From Meiothermus cerbereus DSM 11376 (lineage in GTDB: Bacteria > Deinococcota > Deinococci > Deinococcales > Thermaceae): 64,000 bases of DNA. Below the pieces are notes generated by a model. The model was not told the DNA's origin. It did not search any database and saw only the letters and a list, made by a program, of their open reading frames with translations. The DNA is taken from positions 1 through 64,000 of the forward strand of contig NZ_JHVI01000022.1 of the NCBI RefSeq assembly GCF_000620065.1, given 5' to 3'. Both the position numbers and the translations under genes were made by a program. Shown in pieces: positions 18,344 through 28,459 of this stretch (position 1 is its first letter; each line of letters begins with the position of its first letter).

Positions 18344-18385
18344 GCGCTGCCTGGGGTTAGGGAACGGTACCCAGGGCAAAAGCGC
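18344..18385 (+). promoter_or_regulatory. Structured leader of rpsB, candidate S2 autoregulatory site
   Basis: GCGCT-GCCTGGG (18344-18355) can pair with CCCAGGGC (18370-18377) and AGCGC (18381-18385), giving a two-part stem with an internal AAA bulge and a 14-nt apical loop. It lies in the ~100-nt leader, 49 nt before the rpsB start. Autoregulation by S2 is known in other bacteria; this specific structure is inferred. Confidence 0.4.
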
Positions 18386-18433
18386 AGACTGCACAAATTA
18401 ACGCCCGCTCCAACCGTCCCGTCAGGAGAAACT

Positions 18434-19177
18434 ATGGCTGTCAACGTAAGCATCAAGGAACTGCTCGAGGCCGGTGTGCACTTCGGCCACGAAACCAAGC
18501 GCTGGAACCCCAAGATGAAGCGCTACATCTATGCCGAGCGCAACGGCATTTTCATTATTGACCTGCAAAAAAGCATGGTTGAGCTCGAGCGCACCTTCAA
18601 GTATGTGCAGGACCTGGCCATGCGGGGGGCCACTATCCTCTACGTAGGCACCAAAAAGCAAGCCCAAGAAATCATCCAGCAGGAAGCCGACCGAGCTGGG
18701 ATGCCTTATGTCAACCAGCGCTGGCTGGGTGGGATGCTGACCAATTTCCGCACCATCACTGCTCAGGTAAACCGCTTAGCCGAGCTCGAGGCCCTCTTTG
18801 CCTCCGATGAAATCAAAGAGCGGGTCAAGACCGAGCAGGTGAAACTTCAGCACGAGCTCGAGCGCTTGCAAAAAAACCTTGGTGGTTTCCGCAAGCTGCG
18901 CCGTCTGCCCGACGCCATTTTCGTAGTAGACCCCACCAAGGAAGCCATCGCCGTTAAGGAAGCCCGCAAACTGGGCATTCCGGTGATCGCCCTGGCCGAT
19001 ACCGACTCCGACCCCGATGTCTGCGACTACATCGTTCCCGGCAACGACGACGCCATCCGCTCGATTCAGCTCATCGTAAGCCGCATGACCGACCTGATTG
19101 TGGAGGCTCGTGGCGGCGGACGTGAGGTTTCTGCCGCTGCCAGCAGCGACCAGGCCACTGAAGTAGCCGAAGCGTAA
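18434..19177 (+). CDS. rpsB: 30S ribosomal protein S2
   Basis: 247 aa. Begins MAVNVSIKELLEAGVHFGHE; the family signatures VHFGHETKRWNPKM and PDAIFVVDPTKEAIAVKEA are present. The start is fixed by AGGAG 6 nt before ATG 18434, although the frame is open upstream across the tRNA region. Head of the rpsB-tsf-pyrH-frr translation cluster. Confidence 0.98.
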   Translation: MAVNVSIKELLEAGVHFGHETKRWNPKMKRYIYAERNGIFIIDLQKSMVELERTFKYVQDLAMRGATILYVGTKKQAQEIIQQEADRAGMPYVNQRWLGGMLTNFRTITAQVNRLAELEALFASDEIKERVKTEQVKLQHELERLQKNLGGFRKLRRLPDAIFVVDPTKEAIAVKEARKLGIPVIALADTDSDPDVCDYIVPGNDDAIRSIQLIVSRMTDLIVEARGGGREVSAAASSDQATEVAEA

Positions 19178-19274
19178 GCAGGGCCAGGCGTCGCCAACGA
19201 GAGCCATAAGTGCTCGGGCACGCCCACCCACTTAGCGCCACTCATGCGCAAAAATCGTACAAGAGGTGAAACCA

Positions 19275-19865
19275 ATGACACAACTTGAGCAAATCAAAAA
19301 ACTCCGCGAGCAAACCGGCGCTGGCATGAGCGATGTCAAGAAAGCCCTGGAAGATGCAGGCTGGGACATGGAAAAAGCCACCACTCTGCTGCGCGAACGG
19401 GGCGCCCTCAAAGCCGCCAAAAAAGCCGATCGCGAGGCCCGGGAGGGCATCATCGGTTCCTACATCCACCACAACCAGCGGGTGGGGGTGCTGGTCGAGC
19501 TCAACTCCGAAACCGATTTCGTAGCCCGCAACGAAGAGTTCCAGCGTCTGGCCAAGGACATCGCCATGCACATCGCCATGGCCAACCCTCGTTACGTTAG
19601 CATCGAGGAAGTTTCTCAGGAAGACCTCGAGAAAGAAAAAGCCATCTATATTCAGCAGCTCCTCAACGAAGGCAAGCCGCAGAACATCGCCGAAAAGGCC
19701 GCCGAGGGCCGCCTTAAGAAATTCTACGAGGAGATGGTTCTTTTAGAGCAGCCTTTCGTAAAAGACGATAAAATCAAGGTGGGCGACTTGATCAAGGCCG
19801 CTATCGCCAAGATTGGTGAAAACATCCAGATCAAGCGCTTCTGCCGATTTGAAGTTGGAGCGTAG
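19275..19865 (+). CDS. tsf: Elongation factor Ts
   Basis: 196 aa, the short form known from Thermus rather than the ~280-aa form of most bacteria. Signatures [17 protein letters not shown] (UBA-like N-domain) and [16 protein letters not shown]. It is the nucleotide-exchange factor for EF-Tu; Thermus-type EF-Ts has one core repeat and acts as a dimer. AGAGGTG 6 nt before ATG 19275 sets the start. Confidence 0.98.
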   Translation: MTQLEQIKKLREQTGAGMSDVKKALEDAGWDMEKATTLLRERGALKAAKKADREAREGIIGSYIHHNQRVGVLVELNSETDFVARNEEFQRLAKDIAMHIAMANPRYVSIEEVSQEDLEKEKAIYIQQLLNEGKPQNIAEKAAEGRLKKFYEEMVLLEQPFVKDDKIKVGDLIKAAIAKIGENIQIKRFCRFEVGA

Positions 19866-19958
19866 GGCATGGGCAGCCAGGGTCGAGAGTCGCAAGGCTT
19901 TCGACCCTTTGCTTTTGCAAGGGGCAGACGGACTTTGGTCGAGAGCGGTCGTACCTAA

Positions 19959-20711
<753 letters not shown>

Positions 20712-20827
20712 CGTCTTGCCCAGCCCTGGCCGCGCTCCCCGGCAGTTCAGGAGGGTTGCCCCAACCGTCAAACTCGCGCCCATCTGGCACTTTTAGGGGT
20801 AAGCTATCCCAGACCCAGGAGGGAATC

Positions 20828-21385
20828 ATGCTCAAAGACCTGTACAACGAAACCAGACAGCACATGCAAAAATCGCTGGAAGCCCTCGAGCACCACCTCG
20901 CCACCATGCGTACCGGAAGGGCCAATCCCGCCATTCTCAGCAACATCAAAGTGGAGTATTACGGTTCCGCCATGCCCCTGAACCAGGTCGGTACAGTCTC
21001 TTCGCCAGACCCCCGCACCCTGGTGATTCAGTCGTGGGATCCGGGCATGCTCAAGGAGATCGAAAAAGCCATCCGCGACTCCGATCTTGGCCTGAACCCC
21101 ACCAACAAAGGCGATGCGTTGTACATTAACATTCCGCCCTTAACCGAAGAACGCCGCCGCGATCTGGTCAAGTCGGTCAAACATTACGCAGAAGAAGCCC
21201 GTATCGCCGTGCGAAACATCCGGCGCGAAGCGCTGGACAAGACCAAAAAGTTGGAAAAAGACCTGCACCTCTCCGAAGACGAGATCAAACGCGCCGAGGC
21301 CGAAATTCAAAAAATCACCGACGAGTTCATTCATAAAATTGACGAGGCCCTGAACAAAAAAGAGCAGGAAATTCTGAAGGGCTGA
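20828..21385 (+). CDS. frr: Ribosome recycling factor
   Basis: 185 aa, normal length. Signatures [31 protein letters not shown] and the long-helix C-terminus [19 protein letters not shown]. It splits post-termination ribosomes together with EF-G. AGGAGGG 5 nt before ATG 20828 sets the start; the frame is open upstream but unconserved. Confidence 0.98.
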   Translation: MLKDLYNETRQHMQKSLEALEHHLATMRTGRANPAILSNIKVEYYGSAMPLNQVGTVSSPDPRTLVIQSWDPGMLKEIEKAIRDSDLGLNPTNKGDALYINIPPLTEERRRDLVKSVKHYAEEARIAVRNIRREALDKTKKLEKDLHLSEDEIKRAEAEIQKITDEFIHKIDEALNKKEQEILKG

Positions 21386-21445
21386 GGTACCTGTCCACAA
21401 GCCCCCTCCGGATCGCCGCCAAAACCTGCTGATATCCTTTAACCC

Positions 21446-22306
21446 GTGGTGCCCGAAGCCCGACCAGACCCCTCGCTGCCCACCCGTGTGATCTCCTCAC
21501 TGATCGGGGTGGTGGTGTTGTTTGTGGTGCTGTGGGAAGGTCGCGTTTTTATGTTTTTGGCCCTGGTATTCATCCTGGTGGTGGGTTCGCTCGAGCTCCG
21601 CTATATGCTTCGCAACAAGGGCATCGAGCTGAATATGGCCTTCCTGATTGGCGGGGGGCTGGTCATGCTGCTCTTCAGCCTGCCCCAGCTCCACGACATC
21701 TACCCCGGCGTGCCCTGGCGGGAAATTGCCTTAGGCCTGGTGCTGATTGGTGCATTTAGCTCGGAGCTAATCGTTGGCGCCAACATCCAGCGGTTTGCCT
21801 ACAGCCTGATGGCCTTTTTGTACCTGCCCTGGACCCTGGGGTTTTTCCTGCTGTTGCGCCACTCCCCCGACGGCAACGTGGGGCTTTGGATTCTGGCGCT
21901 GCCTTTGATTACTAGCTTTGCCAACGATATTGGGGGCTATTTTGTGGGGCGTTACCTGGGAAAGCGCAAATTGGCACCCACCATAAGCCCCGGCAAAACC
22001 GTCGAAGGCTCCATTGGCGGTATTGTCACCAGCTTTGTACTGCTGTTCCTTTTTACCACCATCGTGCGCTCGGCCTATCCCGAAAGCCCCTTCGCCTTAT
22101 TCAGGCCGGTAGAGTTGTTTGTGGTCAACCTGGTGCTCTCTTTTGCCGCCCAGCTCGGCGACCTGACCGAATCCATGCTCAAGCGCTACTGCGGCGTAAA
22201 GGACTCAGGTCACTTCCTGCCAGGCCACGGCGGTCTGCTCGACCGCCTGGACTCGCACCTGTTCACTGTGCCCCTCACCTACTATCTGCTGACCATCTTC
22301 ATGTAG
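21446..22306 (+). CDS. cdsA: Phosphatidate cytidylyltransferase
   Basis: 286 aa, about eight transmembrane segments, with the C-terminal family signature QLGDLTESMLKRYCGVKDSG followed by PGHGGLLDRLDS. It makes CDP-diacylglycerol for phospholipid synthesis. GTG 21446 is preferred: TATCCT (21433-21438) ends 7 nt before it, which fits a leaderless mRNA. Confidence 0.95.
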   Translation: MVPEARPDPSLPTRVISSLIGVVVLFVVLWEGRVFMFLALVFILVVGSLELRYMLRNKGIELNMAFLIGGGLVMLLFSLPQLHDIYPGVPWREIALGLVLIGAFSSELIVGANIQRFAYSLMAFLYLPWTLGFFLLLRHSPDGNVGLWILALPLITSFANDIGGYFVGRYLGKRKLAPTISPGKTVEGSIGGIVTSFVLLFLFTTIVRSAYPESPFALFRPVELFVVNLVLSFAAQLGDLTESMLKRYCGVKDSGHFLPGHGGLLDRLDSHLFTVPLTYYLLTIFM

Positions 22307-22398
22307 TGAGCAAAGCGGGTGTCTACAACTTTGAGTTCCAAAACACCTTGCGGGTCTGCTTACAGACCCAGGCCGCCAAACCTGTACACTGACCCACA

Positions 22399-23526
22399 AT
22401 GAGCGAAACTTCCAAACGCGTTGTTGTACTGGGCTCTACCGGCTCCATTGGCACCCAGACCCTGGATGTCTGTCGCTGGCGCGGCTACCGGGTGGTGGGG
22501 CTGGTGGCGGGCAAGAACCTCGAGCTGCTTTCGCAGCAGATCGCGCAATTTCACCCCGAAGCAGTAGCAGCCGACCCCGCAGTGCTGCCAGTTCTCCGAG
22601 AACGTTTCCCCAAACTGCACATTGCAGATGCCCTCGAGGTGGCCGCCTGGCCCGCCGAGGTGGTGGTGGGGGCCATCCCGGGCCTGGCAGGTCTGCCCGG
22701 TGTGCGTGTGGCAGTGCAGCAAGGGCGCCGTATGGCCCTGGCCAACAAGGAAAGCATGGTGGCCGCCGGGCCGCTCTTATGGCAGGAGGCCGCACAGCAC
22801 GGGGCCGAGATTATCCCGGTGGATTCGGAGCACTCGGCCATCTTCCAGAGCCTAGTGGGGGAACCCTTCCAAGACGTTGCCGAGCTGATTCTTACCGCAT
22901 CTGGGGGCCCTTTCCTGCACGAACCCGCCGACCTTTCCAGCGTGACCCCCCAAATGGCCCTAAACCACCCCCGCTGGAAGATGGGCCCCAAGGTGACCAT
23001 TGACTCATCCACCCTGTTCAACAAAGGCTTGGAAGTTCTGGAGGCCGTACAGCTATTTAGGGTGCCGATCGAAAAAGTAAAGGTGCAGATTCACCCGCAG
23101 TCGTATGTGCACTCGATGGTGCGCTTTCAGGACGGCAACATCAAAGCCCAGCTCGGGCCTACCGACATGCGGCTGGCCATCCAGTACGCCCTGACCTACC
23201 CTCAAAGGCCCCCCACACCTTTGCGCGATGCACCTATACCCGAGCGCCTGGAGTTTTTTCCCCCCGACACCCAGCGCTTCCCGGCCCTGGCCCTGGCCTA
23301 CCAGGCCGGGCGCATGGGGGGACTGGCCCCGGCGGTGCTCAACGCCGCCGACGAGGTTGCGGTAGAGGCTTTCTTGAAGGGCCAGATCGGTTACCTCGAG
23401 ATTCCCTGGCTGCTGGAAAAAGTGTTGCAGCAGACCCCCAGCGGCCCGCTCACCTGGGACAATATCTTCCAGGCCGACCTCGAGGCCCGCGAGCTGGCTC
23501 GAGAACTGCTGGAAGTAAAGGTCTGA
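22399..23526 (+). CDS. dxr: 1-deoxy-D-xylulose 5-phosphate reductoisomerase
   Basis: 375 aa. NADPH-binding [39 protein letters not shown], the flexible-loop MNHPRWKMG equivalent ([20 protein letters not shown]) and EAVQLF. It makes methylerythritol 4-phosphate in the MEP isoprenoid pathway, relevant to menaquinone and carotenoid supply. TACACT (22385-22390) ends 8 nt before the ATG, so the gene is probably leaderless. Confidence 0.97.
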   Translation: MSETSKRVVVLGSTGSIGTQTLDVCRWRGYRVVGLVAGKNLELLSQQIAQFHPEAVAADPAVLPVLRERFPKLHIADALEVAAWPAEVVVGAIPGLAGLPGVRVAVQQGRRMALANKESMVAAGPLLWQEAAQHGAEIIPVDSEHSAIFQSLVGEPFQDVAELILTASGGPFLHEPADLSSVTPQMALNHPRWKMGPKVTIDSSTLFNKGLEVLEAVQLFRVPIEKVKVQIHPQSYVHSMVRFQDGNIKAQLGPTDMRLAIQYALTYPQRPPTPLRDAPIPERLEFFPPDTQRFPALALAYQAGRMGGLAPAVLNAADEVAVEAFLKGQIGYLEIPWLLEKVLQQTPSGPLTWDNIFQADLEARELARELLEVKV

Positions 23527-23567
23527 AGATGAATCTTTCCGGCCTTCAAAACTGTGCGGGGTAAAGC

Positions 23568-24581
23568 ATGAGCATCCTCTGGTTTCTTCTAATCATTTCC
23601 ATCAGTATCTTCGTTCACGAGCTGGGCCACTACCTGGCCGCCCGGGTTCAGGGGGTAGGGGTCAAGAACTTTGGGCTAGGCTTTGGCCCGACCCTGCTCA
23701 AGTTTGACCGCTGGGGAACCACTTTTCGACTTAATGCCATTCCGTTGGGGGGCTATGCCGAAATTGAAGGCATGATGCCCGGCGATACCCACGGCTACGC
23801 GCGGTTGTCGGGCTTGGGCAAGTTTTTCATTCTAGTTGCCGGGGTTGTGATGAACCTGCTGCTGGCCTGGGGGGTGCTGGGGGCTCTCTCCTCTATTCAG
23901 GGCATCCCTCAGACCCAGGCCATCGTGACCGAGGTGCTCCCTGGCAGCCTGGCCGAGCAAGCTGGTTTTAAGGTGGGCGACCGCATTCTTAGCCTGAATG
24001 GGGTGAAGCTCGAGTCCTACGACCAGGTCACGCGCTTCCGCCAGACCCCCGGCGAAAAGGTTTTTGTGGTGCTGCGCGATGGGGTCGAAACCACGGTGCG
24101 CTTCAACTGGGACAACACCCAGACCCGGCTGGGCATCGTCTACCGGCCCGAAGTCATCGGCTATACCCGCATCAATTTCTTTCAGGGCTTTGCTCGAGCT
24201 ATCGGCGAAACAGTGGTGGCCGTGCCGCGCTTCGTGCAGGAGTTCGTGGGAAGCATCGTCCGCATCCTGAGCGGCCAGCAAGCCCAGGGCGTCGCAGGGC
24301 CGGTAGGTATTGTCAACATCACGGGGCAAGCGGCGCAACAGGGGCTGAGTACCCTGGTGGGGCTGCTGGCAGTCATCAACCTTTCGCTGGCCGTGTTCAA
24401 CCTCTTGCCCATTCCTGGCCTCGATGGGGGTCGTATCCTGGTGCTCTTTGCCAATGCGATCAGCGGTGGACGCATCAAACCCGAGACCGAAGCCCGCCTC
24501 TCGTATGGGGGCTTTATCTTTTTAATTCTCCTGATTGTGCTGGTAACCATCAACGATATCCGCAACCTGGTGGGCGGCTAA
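23568..24581 (+). CDS. rseP: RseP-type site-2 zinc metalloprotease
   Basis: 337 aa membrane protease. HELGH active site in the first helix (residues 18-22), GGYAEIEGM after it, one PDZ domain (roughly residues 110-190, VLPGSLAEQAGFKVGD) and the C-terminal metal-ligand motif LPIPGLDGGRIL. It cleaves transmembrane segments of anti-sigma factors or signal-peptide remnants; the substrate here is unknown. Sits in the conserved frr-cdsA-dxr-rseP order. Confidence 0.96.
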   Translation: MSILWFLLIISISIFVHELGHYLAARVQGVGVKNFGLGFGPTLLKFDRWGTTFRLNAIPLGGYAEIEGMMPGDTHGYARLSGLGKFFILVAGVVMNLLLAWGVLGALSSIQGIPQTQAIVTEVLPGSLAEQAGFKVGDRILSLNGVKLESYDQVTRFRQTPGEKVFVVLRDGVETTVRFNWDNTQTRLGIVYRPEVIGYTRINFFQGFARAIGETVVAVPRFVQEFVGSIVRILSGQQAQGVAGPVGIVNITGQAAQQGLSTLVGLLAVINLSLAVFNLLPIPGLDGGRILVLFANAISGGRIKPETEARLSYGGFIFLILLIVLVTINDIRNLVGG

Positions 24582-24669
24582 CCTCGAGCGCCAACCTCAT
24601 GACGCCGACCAAAGCCCAGCAGCGAATTGTTTCTGCTCATTGAGCAGCAAGTTGGTAAAATAGGCCACA

Positions 24670-25302
24670 GTGGACACCACGGTGCTGATTCCCGCCTACA
24701 ACGAAGAAGCGCAGATCGAGGCTGTGGTAGCCGCTGCGCGGGATGCCGGTTTGCCGGTTCTGGTAGTGGACGACGGCTCCACCGACCGAACCGCCGAAAG
24801 AGCCGAACGGGCTGGGGCACGGGTGTTGCGGCTGCCAGAGAACCGCGGCAAAAGCCAGGCCCTGGCCTGTGGGCTGGCCCATGTCCAAACCCCCTATCTA
24901 TTGCTGCTCGATGCTGACTTAGTTGGACTAAAAGCAAAACACTTGCTGGAAATACTCGAGCCTGTTCGCAGCGGCAAGCTGGACATGGCCATCGGTGTAT
25001 TTAAGTCGGGTGGACTGATGACCGATTTCGGCAACCGGGCCACCCCTTTCTTGTCGGGCCAGCGTGCCTGTAAGACCGACTGGCTCAAAGGTGTGCCCAA
25101 CTTAACTCAAGAACGGTGGCCCGAGCCGGCCATTACCGACCACCTGAGCCGCAGCCAGGCCCGCTGGGCCTATGTGGAACTCCGCGGGGCCGGTCAAGTA
25201 ATGAAGGAGCAGAAACGCGGCTTCTGGAGGGGCCTGGGTCTGCGCTTGAAAATGTACGCTTCTATTTTGCGCTACCGGTTCTCAGGAAAAACTCGAGCCT
25301 AA
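24670..25302 (+). CDS. Family 2 glycosyltransferase
   Basis: 210 aa, GT-A fold: TVLIPAYNEEAQIEAVV, VVDDGSTDRTAERAERAGA, NRGKSQALACGLAH and LLLLDADLVGL (DxD-like). No membrane segment is obvious, so it is probably cytoplasmic or peripheral. The acceptor is unknown; prokaryotic GT2 proteins of this size often act on polyprenol or lipid carriers. GTG 24670 is used: TAAAAT (24656-24661) ends 8 nt upstream. Confidence 0.82.
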   Translation: MDTTVLIPAYNEEAQIEAVVAAARDAGLPVLVVDDGSTDRTAERAERAGARVLRLPENRGKSQALACGLAHVQTPYLLLLDADLVGLKAKHLLEILEPVRSGKLDMAIGVFKSGGLMTDFGNRATPFLSGQRACKTDWLKGVPNLTQERWPEPAITDHLSRSQARWAYVELRGAGQVMKEQKRGFWRGLGLRLKMYASILRYRFSGKTRA

Positions 25303-25318
25303 GTTTTCCTGACATCAA

Positions 25319-25555
25319 ATGCCTAGATTTACAGAACCGGAGGTTGATACGCGAATAGAAGTGGCCGTGATGATGCAGGTACACGTCCCCGACAATACCG
25401 ACCTCGACGATCTAAATATCAAGATTGACGAAGAGGGTCTGCGCTTTATGAGCAAAGGCCGCGTTATGGCCGATGCCAGCCACATCGAAGACTACTACAT
25501 CGACGATATCGAGTCGGAAGATGAGGACTGGGACGAGGATGAGGACGAGGACTAA
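25319..25555 (+). CDS. Small acidic protein of unknown function (78 aa)
   Basis: Not recognised. The N-terminal half looks like a small beta/alpha unit (EVAVMMQVHVPDNTDLDD, IDEEGLRFMSKGR). The last ~25 residues are almost entirely acidic (EDYYIDDIESEDEDWDED). Such tails are found in DNA-mimic or binding-adaptor proteins, but I do not infer a function. It starts 16 nt after the glycosyltransferase stop, so it is probably cotranscribed. An internal start at the MMQV methionines (about 25370) is possible. Confidence 0.6.
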   Translation: MPRFTEPEVDTRIEVAVMMQVHVPDNTDLDDLNIKIDEEGLRFMSKGRVMADASHIEDYYIDDIESEDEDWDEDEDED

Positions 25556-25636
25556 GACCCCAACCGTCCAGTCTTCCTCTTCGTAGGATGCCTTGCAAAT
25601 GCCGAATTTCAAGGTCATGATGCAAAAAATCTCGGC

Positions 25637-25798
25637 TAATACCAGATTCGGTTAGTTCGTCGCCGAACGGTGACGAACTAACCCGACCGAAGGGATACGC
25701 TTTCTTCGCCGAGCGCAGCGAGGGGTGTGCTCTAGGATTCAAAAAGATAGCCTCTTAGCGCTTTTTGTTTGAAGATTATCTTTTTGAATCCGGTATAA
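25637..25798 (+). mobile_element. Miniature inverted-repeat element (MITE), copy 1
   Basis: 162 bp with near-identical terminal inverted repeats TACCAGATTC / GAATCCGGTA, each flanked by TAA, which may be a 3-bp target duplication. Inside are two strong hairpins: GGTTAGTTCGTCGCCG with its complement (one mismatch), and GATTCAAAAAGATA with TATCTTTTTGAATC (14-bp perfect arms). It carries about 31 bp (near 25690-25722) that copy 2 at 35526 lacks; otherwise the copies are almost identical. No coding capacity. The rest of the 25556-25941 gap shows only the mqnC -10. Confidence 0.85.
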
Positions 25799-25941
25799 GT
25801 TGGGCGCTCCAGCCTAAAGGGATTCCAAAAGCCTTTAGCAAAGCGGTTGCGACACTTTCGAGCCAGTGGCCGATCAACCATCAAGCCAGCAGGGGTTGTT
25901 TGTCCTACTATTTCCAGAAAACCACTTAGTAGAATGGAGGC

Positions 25942-27075
25942 ATGGATGTTTTGAGCCGCGCAGTAGCGGGCGAACGACTCTCCGCCAACGAGATACGCGA
26001 CCTATACCAGCTCCCCTTACCCGACGTAGCTGCAGCAGCCCACGAGCTGCGGTTGCAGCGCGGCAACCCCCAGGTCGTTACCTACCTGATCGACCGCAAT
26101 ATCAATTACACCAACATCTGCAATGTGGCCTGTAACTTTTGCGCCTTCTACCGCACCAAGCGGCAGGGCGATGCCTATGTGCTTTCCTTCGAGGAGATTG
26201 GCCGCAAAATTGAAGAGCTCATGCAAATTGGCGGGCGGCGCATCCTGATGCAAGGGGGGGTCAACCCCGACCTGCCCTTTGAGTGGTACCTGGATCTGTT
26301 GCGCTACTTGAAGCAGCACTACCCCGAGGTGCGCGTTGACGCTTTTAGCCCCGAAGAGATTCTGGGCCTGGAAAAGATTACCGGGCGCGACTGCCGCGAA
26401 CTGCTAACAGAGCTCAAAGAAGCAGGTCTGGACGGCCTGCCGGGCGCGGGCGGCGAGATTCTGGTGGACGAGGTGCGGGCCAAAGCGGCTCCTGCCCGCA
26501 TCAAGAGCCGCGACTGGTTCCGCATCCTGGACACCGCCCAGAGTCTGGGACTCTACACCATTGCCACCATGGTCATCGGCTTTGGTGAGACCTATGAACA
26601 GCGCATCGCCCACCTGCTCCAGATCCGCCTTCAGCAGGAAAAGGCCCTACGCGAGTACGGGCAGGGCTTCGCGGCCTTTGCCATGTGGACGCTGCAAACC
26701 GAGCACACCCGCCTAAAGGGCAAGGCGCCGGGGGCCAGTGCCCACGAGTATCTGCAGCAGCTTTCCATCGCACGCATTGCCCTGGACAACATTCCCAACC
26801 TGCAGGCCAGTTGGCCCAGCATGGGCTTCAAGGTGGCCCAGGCCGCGCTTTATTACGGGGCCAACGACTTTGGCTCTACCATGCTGGAAGAAAACGTGGT
26901 CAGCGCAGCAGGTGGTCACAACCGCACCCACGCTACGGTGCGCCAGATTGTGCGGCACATTGCCGACGCAGGCTTTATCCCCGCCGAGCGCGACCCCTTT
27001 TACAACATCAAGCAGTACCCGGACGTAGAGGCCATCCTGAGCGAGAAGCCGCCGGTGGCGCTGCCGCTGGCTTAG
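25942..27075 (+). CDS. mqnC: Cyclic dehypoxanthinyl futalosine synthase MqnC
   Basis: 377 aa radical-SAM enzyme with NICNVACNFCAFYRTKRQGD (CxxxCxxC), QGGVNPDLP, GAGGEILVDEVR and SAAGGHNRTHATV. It cyclises dehypoxanthine futalosine in the alternative (futalosine) menaquinone pathway used by Thermus. ATG 25942 follows TAGAAT (25930-25935) and GGAGG. Its stop codon overlaps the stop of the convergent ABC permease gene by 4 nt. Confidence 0.93.
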   Translation: MDVLSRAVAGERLSANEIRDLYQLPLPDVAAAAHELRLQRGNPQVVTYLIDRNINYTNICNVACNFCAFYRTKRQGDAYVLSFEEIGRKIEELMQIGGRRILMQGGVNPDLPFEWYLDLLRYLKQHYPEVRVDAFSPEEILGLEKITGRDCRELLTELKEAGLDGLPGAGGEILVDEVRAKAAPARIKSRDWFRILDTAQSLGLYTIATMVIGFGETYEQRIAHLLQIRLQQEKALREYGQGFAAFAMWTLQTEHTRLKGKAPGASAHEYLQQLSIARIALDNIPNLQASWPSMGFKVAQAALYYGANDFGSTMLEENVVSAAGGHNRTHATVRQIVRHIADAGFIPAERDPFYNIKQYPDVEAILSEKPPVALPLA

Positions 27076-28250
27076 TTGCGAAAAACAACGTCCTCTCGGC
27101 TAAAATTTCTGAAGGCCAGGTACAGCACCAGCAAACCATACACCAGGGTGGAAACCCAGGTCAGGCCAAGCTGCCAGGGGCTCGAGGTTCCCTTCACGAT
27201 GGCATCTATCGCCACCACAACCCCCAGGCCGGGCAGGACAAAAAACCAGTCCTGGACTTTGATGAAATCGAACACAAAAAAAAGCAAAAGCGGCGACATC
27301 ACCAACATATCCAAAGGGTCAAAATAAATGTTGGCCTCACGGTAGGTGCGGGCAAAAATGCCCAGCGCCAGCATCGCTGCTACCACAAAAAAAGCCAGAA
27401 GCACCGAGGTGAGAAAGATCGCTGCCAGGTCGGCTGGCTCGAGGGCCAGTGTTCCCAACTGCACTTCAAGGTCATCGGGCAAAGCCTGAATCTGGCCCGA
27501 AAAGCCCATCCTGACAAACATGCTTCCCAAAACGACCCCAATAAACGAAGTCGTGGCAGGGAAAACCGTTGCCACCAAAACAGCCAGCCCCTTGCCTAGA
27601 AGTAGCTTCCAGGGCGCTACAGGCGCAGAAAGCAAGGCCTCTATGGTGCCCTTTTCTTTCTCTCCTACCGTGGCCTCGAGGGCCATGGCCTGTCCTCCCG
27701 AGATAAGCAGACCCACCAGCATAAGGGGAATGATGAGTGCCAGTAGGCCCAGGGACTGCTCTCGTTCACTGGCCGCCTTCTGGGTCTCGATGGTGAAGGG
27801 CTCGAGGTCTACCAGGCCCAGCCCACGGGATTGCAGGCGCTCGAGCAAAACCTGTTCTTTATACCGCTGCAAAACTTGCCGGGTCTGCTCGGTTGCTGCC
27901 GAAAGCCGCAGACTGAGAAAACTGTTTTGGTCAAAGATGGTGTAGCGCCCCTCGGAGTAGATCAGTCCAACCGCCGCAAGCCGCTCTCGAACAGCCTTGC
28001 GCGGGTCAGGGCTGGACTGCACTACAAAATTGGCCTGCCGCAGAAGAATCTGAACCTCTTGGGACACCCCTTTGATGGCCACAATCTGCGGCCTGCTTTG
28101 GGCTTGCTGTAAGAAGTGACCCATCAACAGTAAAGGTAGGTTGATCAGCAAGGGCATAATCACCAACGGCAAAAAAACCATTAGCCAAAAACGATCCTCG
28201 CGCACATAGGTCAAAAGCTCCTTACGGGCAATTTTCAGCGCATCCTTCAC
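27072..28250 (-). CDS. ABC-2 type exporter permease (NatB-like), downstream paralogue
   Basis: 392 aa. N-terminal helix after LKIARKELLTYVREDRFW, a large extracytoplasmic domain (residues 45-170), then the EKEKGTIEALLSAPVAPW loop and about five transmembrane helices ending YLAFRNFSREDVVFRN. Clearly paralogous to the permease at 28460-29647, with the same ends and loop. Last gene of the five-gene ABC cluster, separated from its paralogue by 209 nt in which I see no recognisable gene. Family members export Na+, antibiotics or peptides; substrate unknown. Confidence 0.85.
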   Translation of the reverse strand: MKDALKIARKELLTYVREDRFWLMVFLPLVIMPLLINLPLLLMGHFLQQAQSRPQIVAIKGVSQEVQILLRQANFVVQSSPDPRKAVRERLAAVGLIYSEGRYTIFDQNSFLSLRLSAATEQTRQVLQRYKEQVLLERLQSRGLGLVDLEPFTIETQKAASEREQSLGLLALIIPLMLVGLLISGGQAMALEATVGEKEKGTIEALLSAPVAPWKLLLGKGLAVLVATVFPATTSFIGVVLGSMFVRMGFSGQIQALPDDLEVQLGTLALEPADLAAIFLTSVLLAFFVVAAMLALGIFARTYREANIYFDPLDMLVMSPLLLFFVFDFIKVQDWFFVLPGLGVVVAIDAIVKGTSSPWQLGLTWVSTLVYGLLVLYLAFRNFSREDVVFRN

Positions 28251-28459
28251 CTCAACGCCTCCTCACAGCCAGCCTACGCATTCAAACATCAGGTCCTGGT
28301 GCTTTTGACATCAGCGCACGATTCTAAGCCAGGCAGAACACAGCATCGCCGCTTGGGTTCGGTGGAATCTACCTGACATGCCCTCAACCTACTCGCGCAG
28401 AACTACCGTCAGTGCATCAAGAATGAAAACTTGTGGTTCCCCCGGCCTGATCTCTCAGG

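Noticed and set aside
18182-18433. Longer N-terminus for S2 (rpsB)
   Set aside because: The frame runs backwards through the tRNA-Ala gene; a strong ribosome site marks ATG 18434.
26685-27599. Plus-strand 304-codon frame across mqnC and the ABC permease
   Set aside because: It overlaps two well-supported genes in other frames and its sequence is low-complexity.
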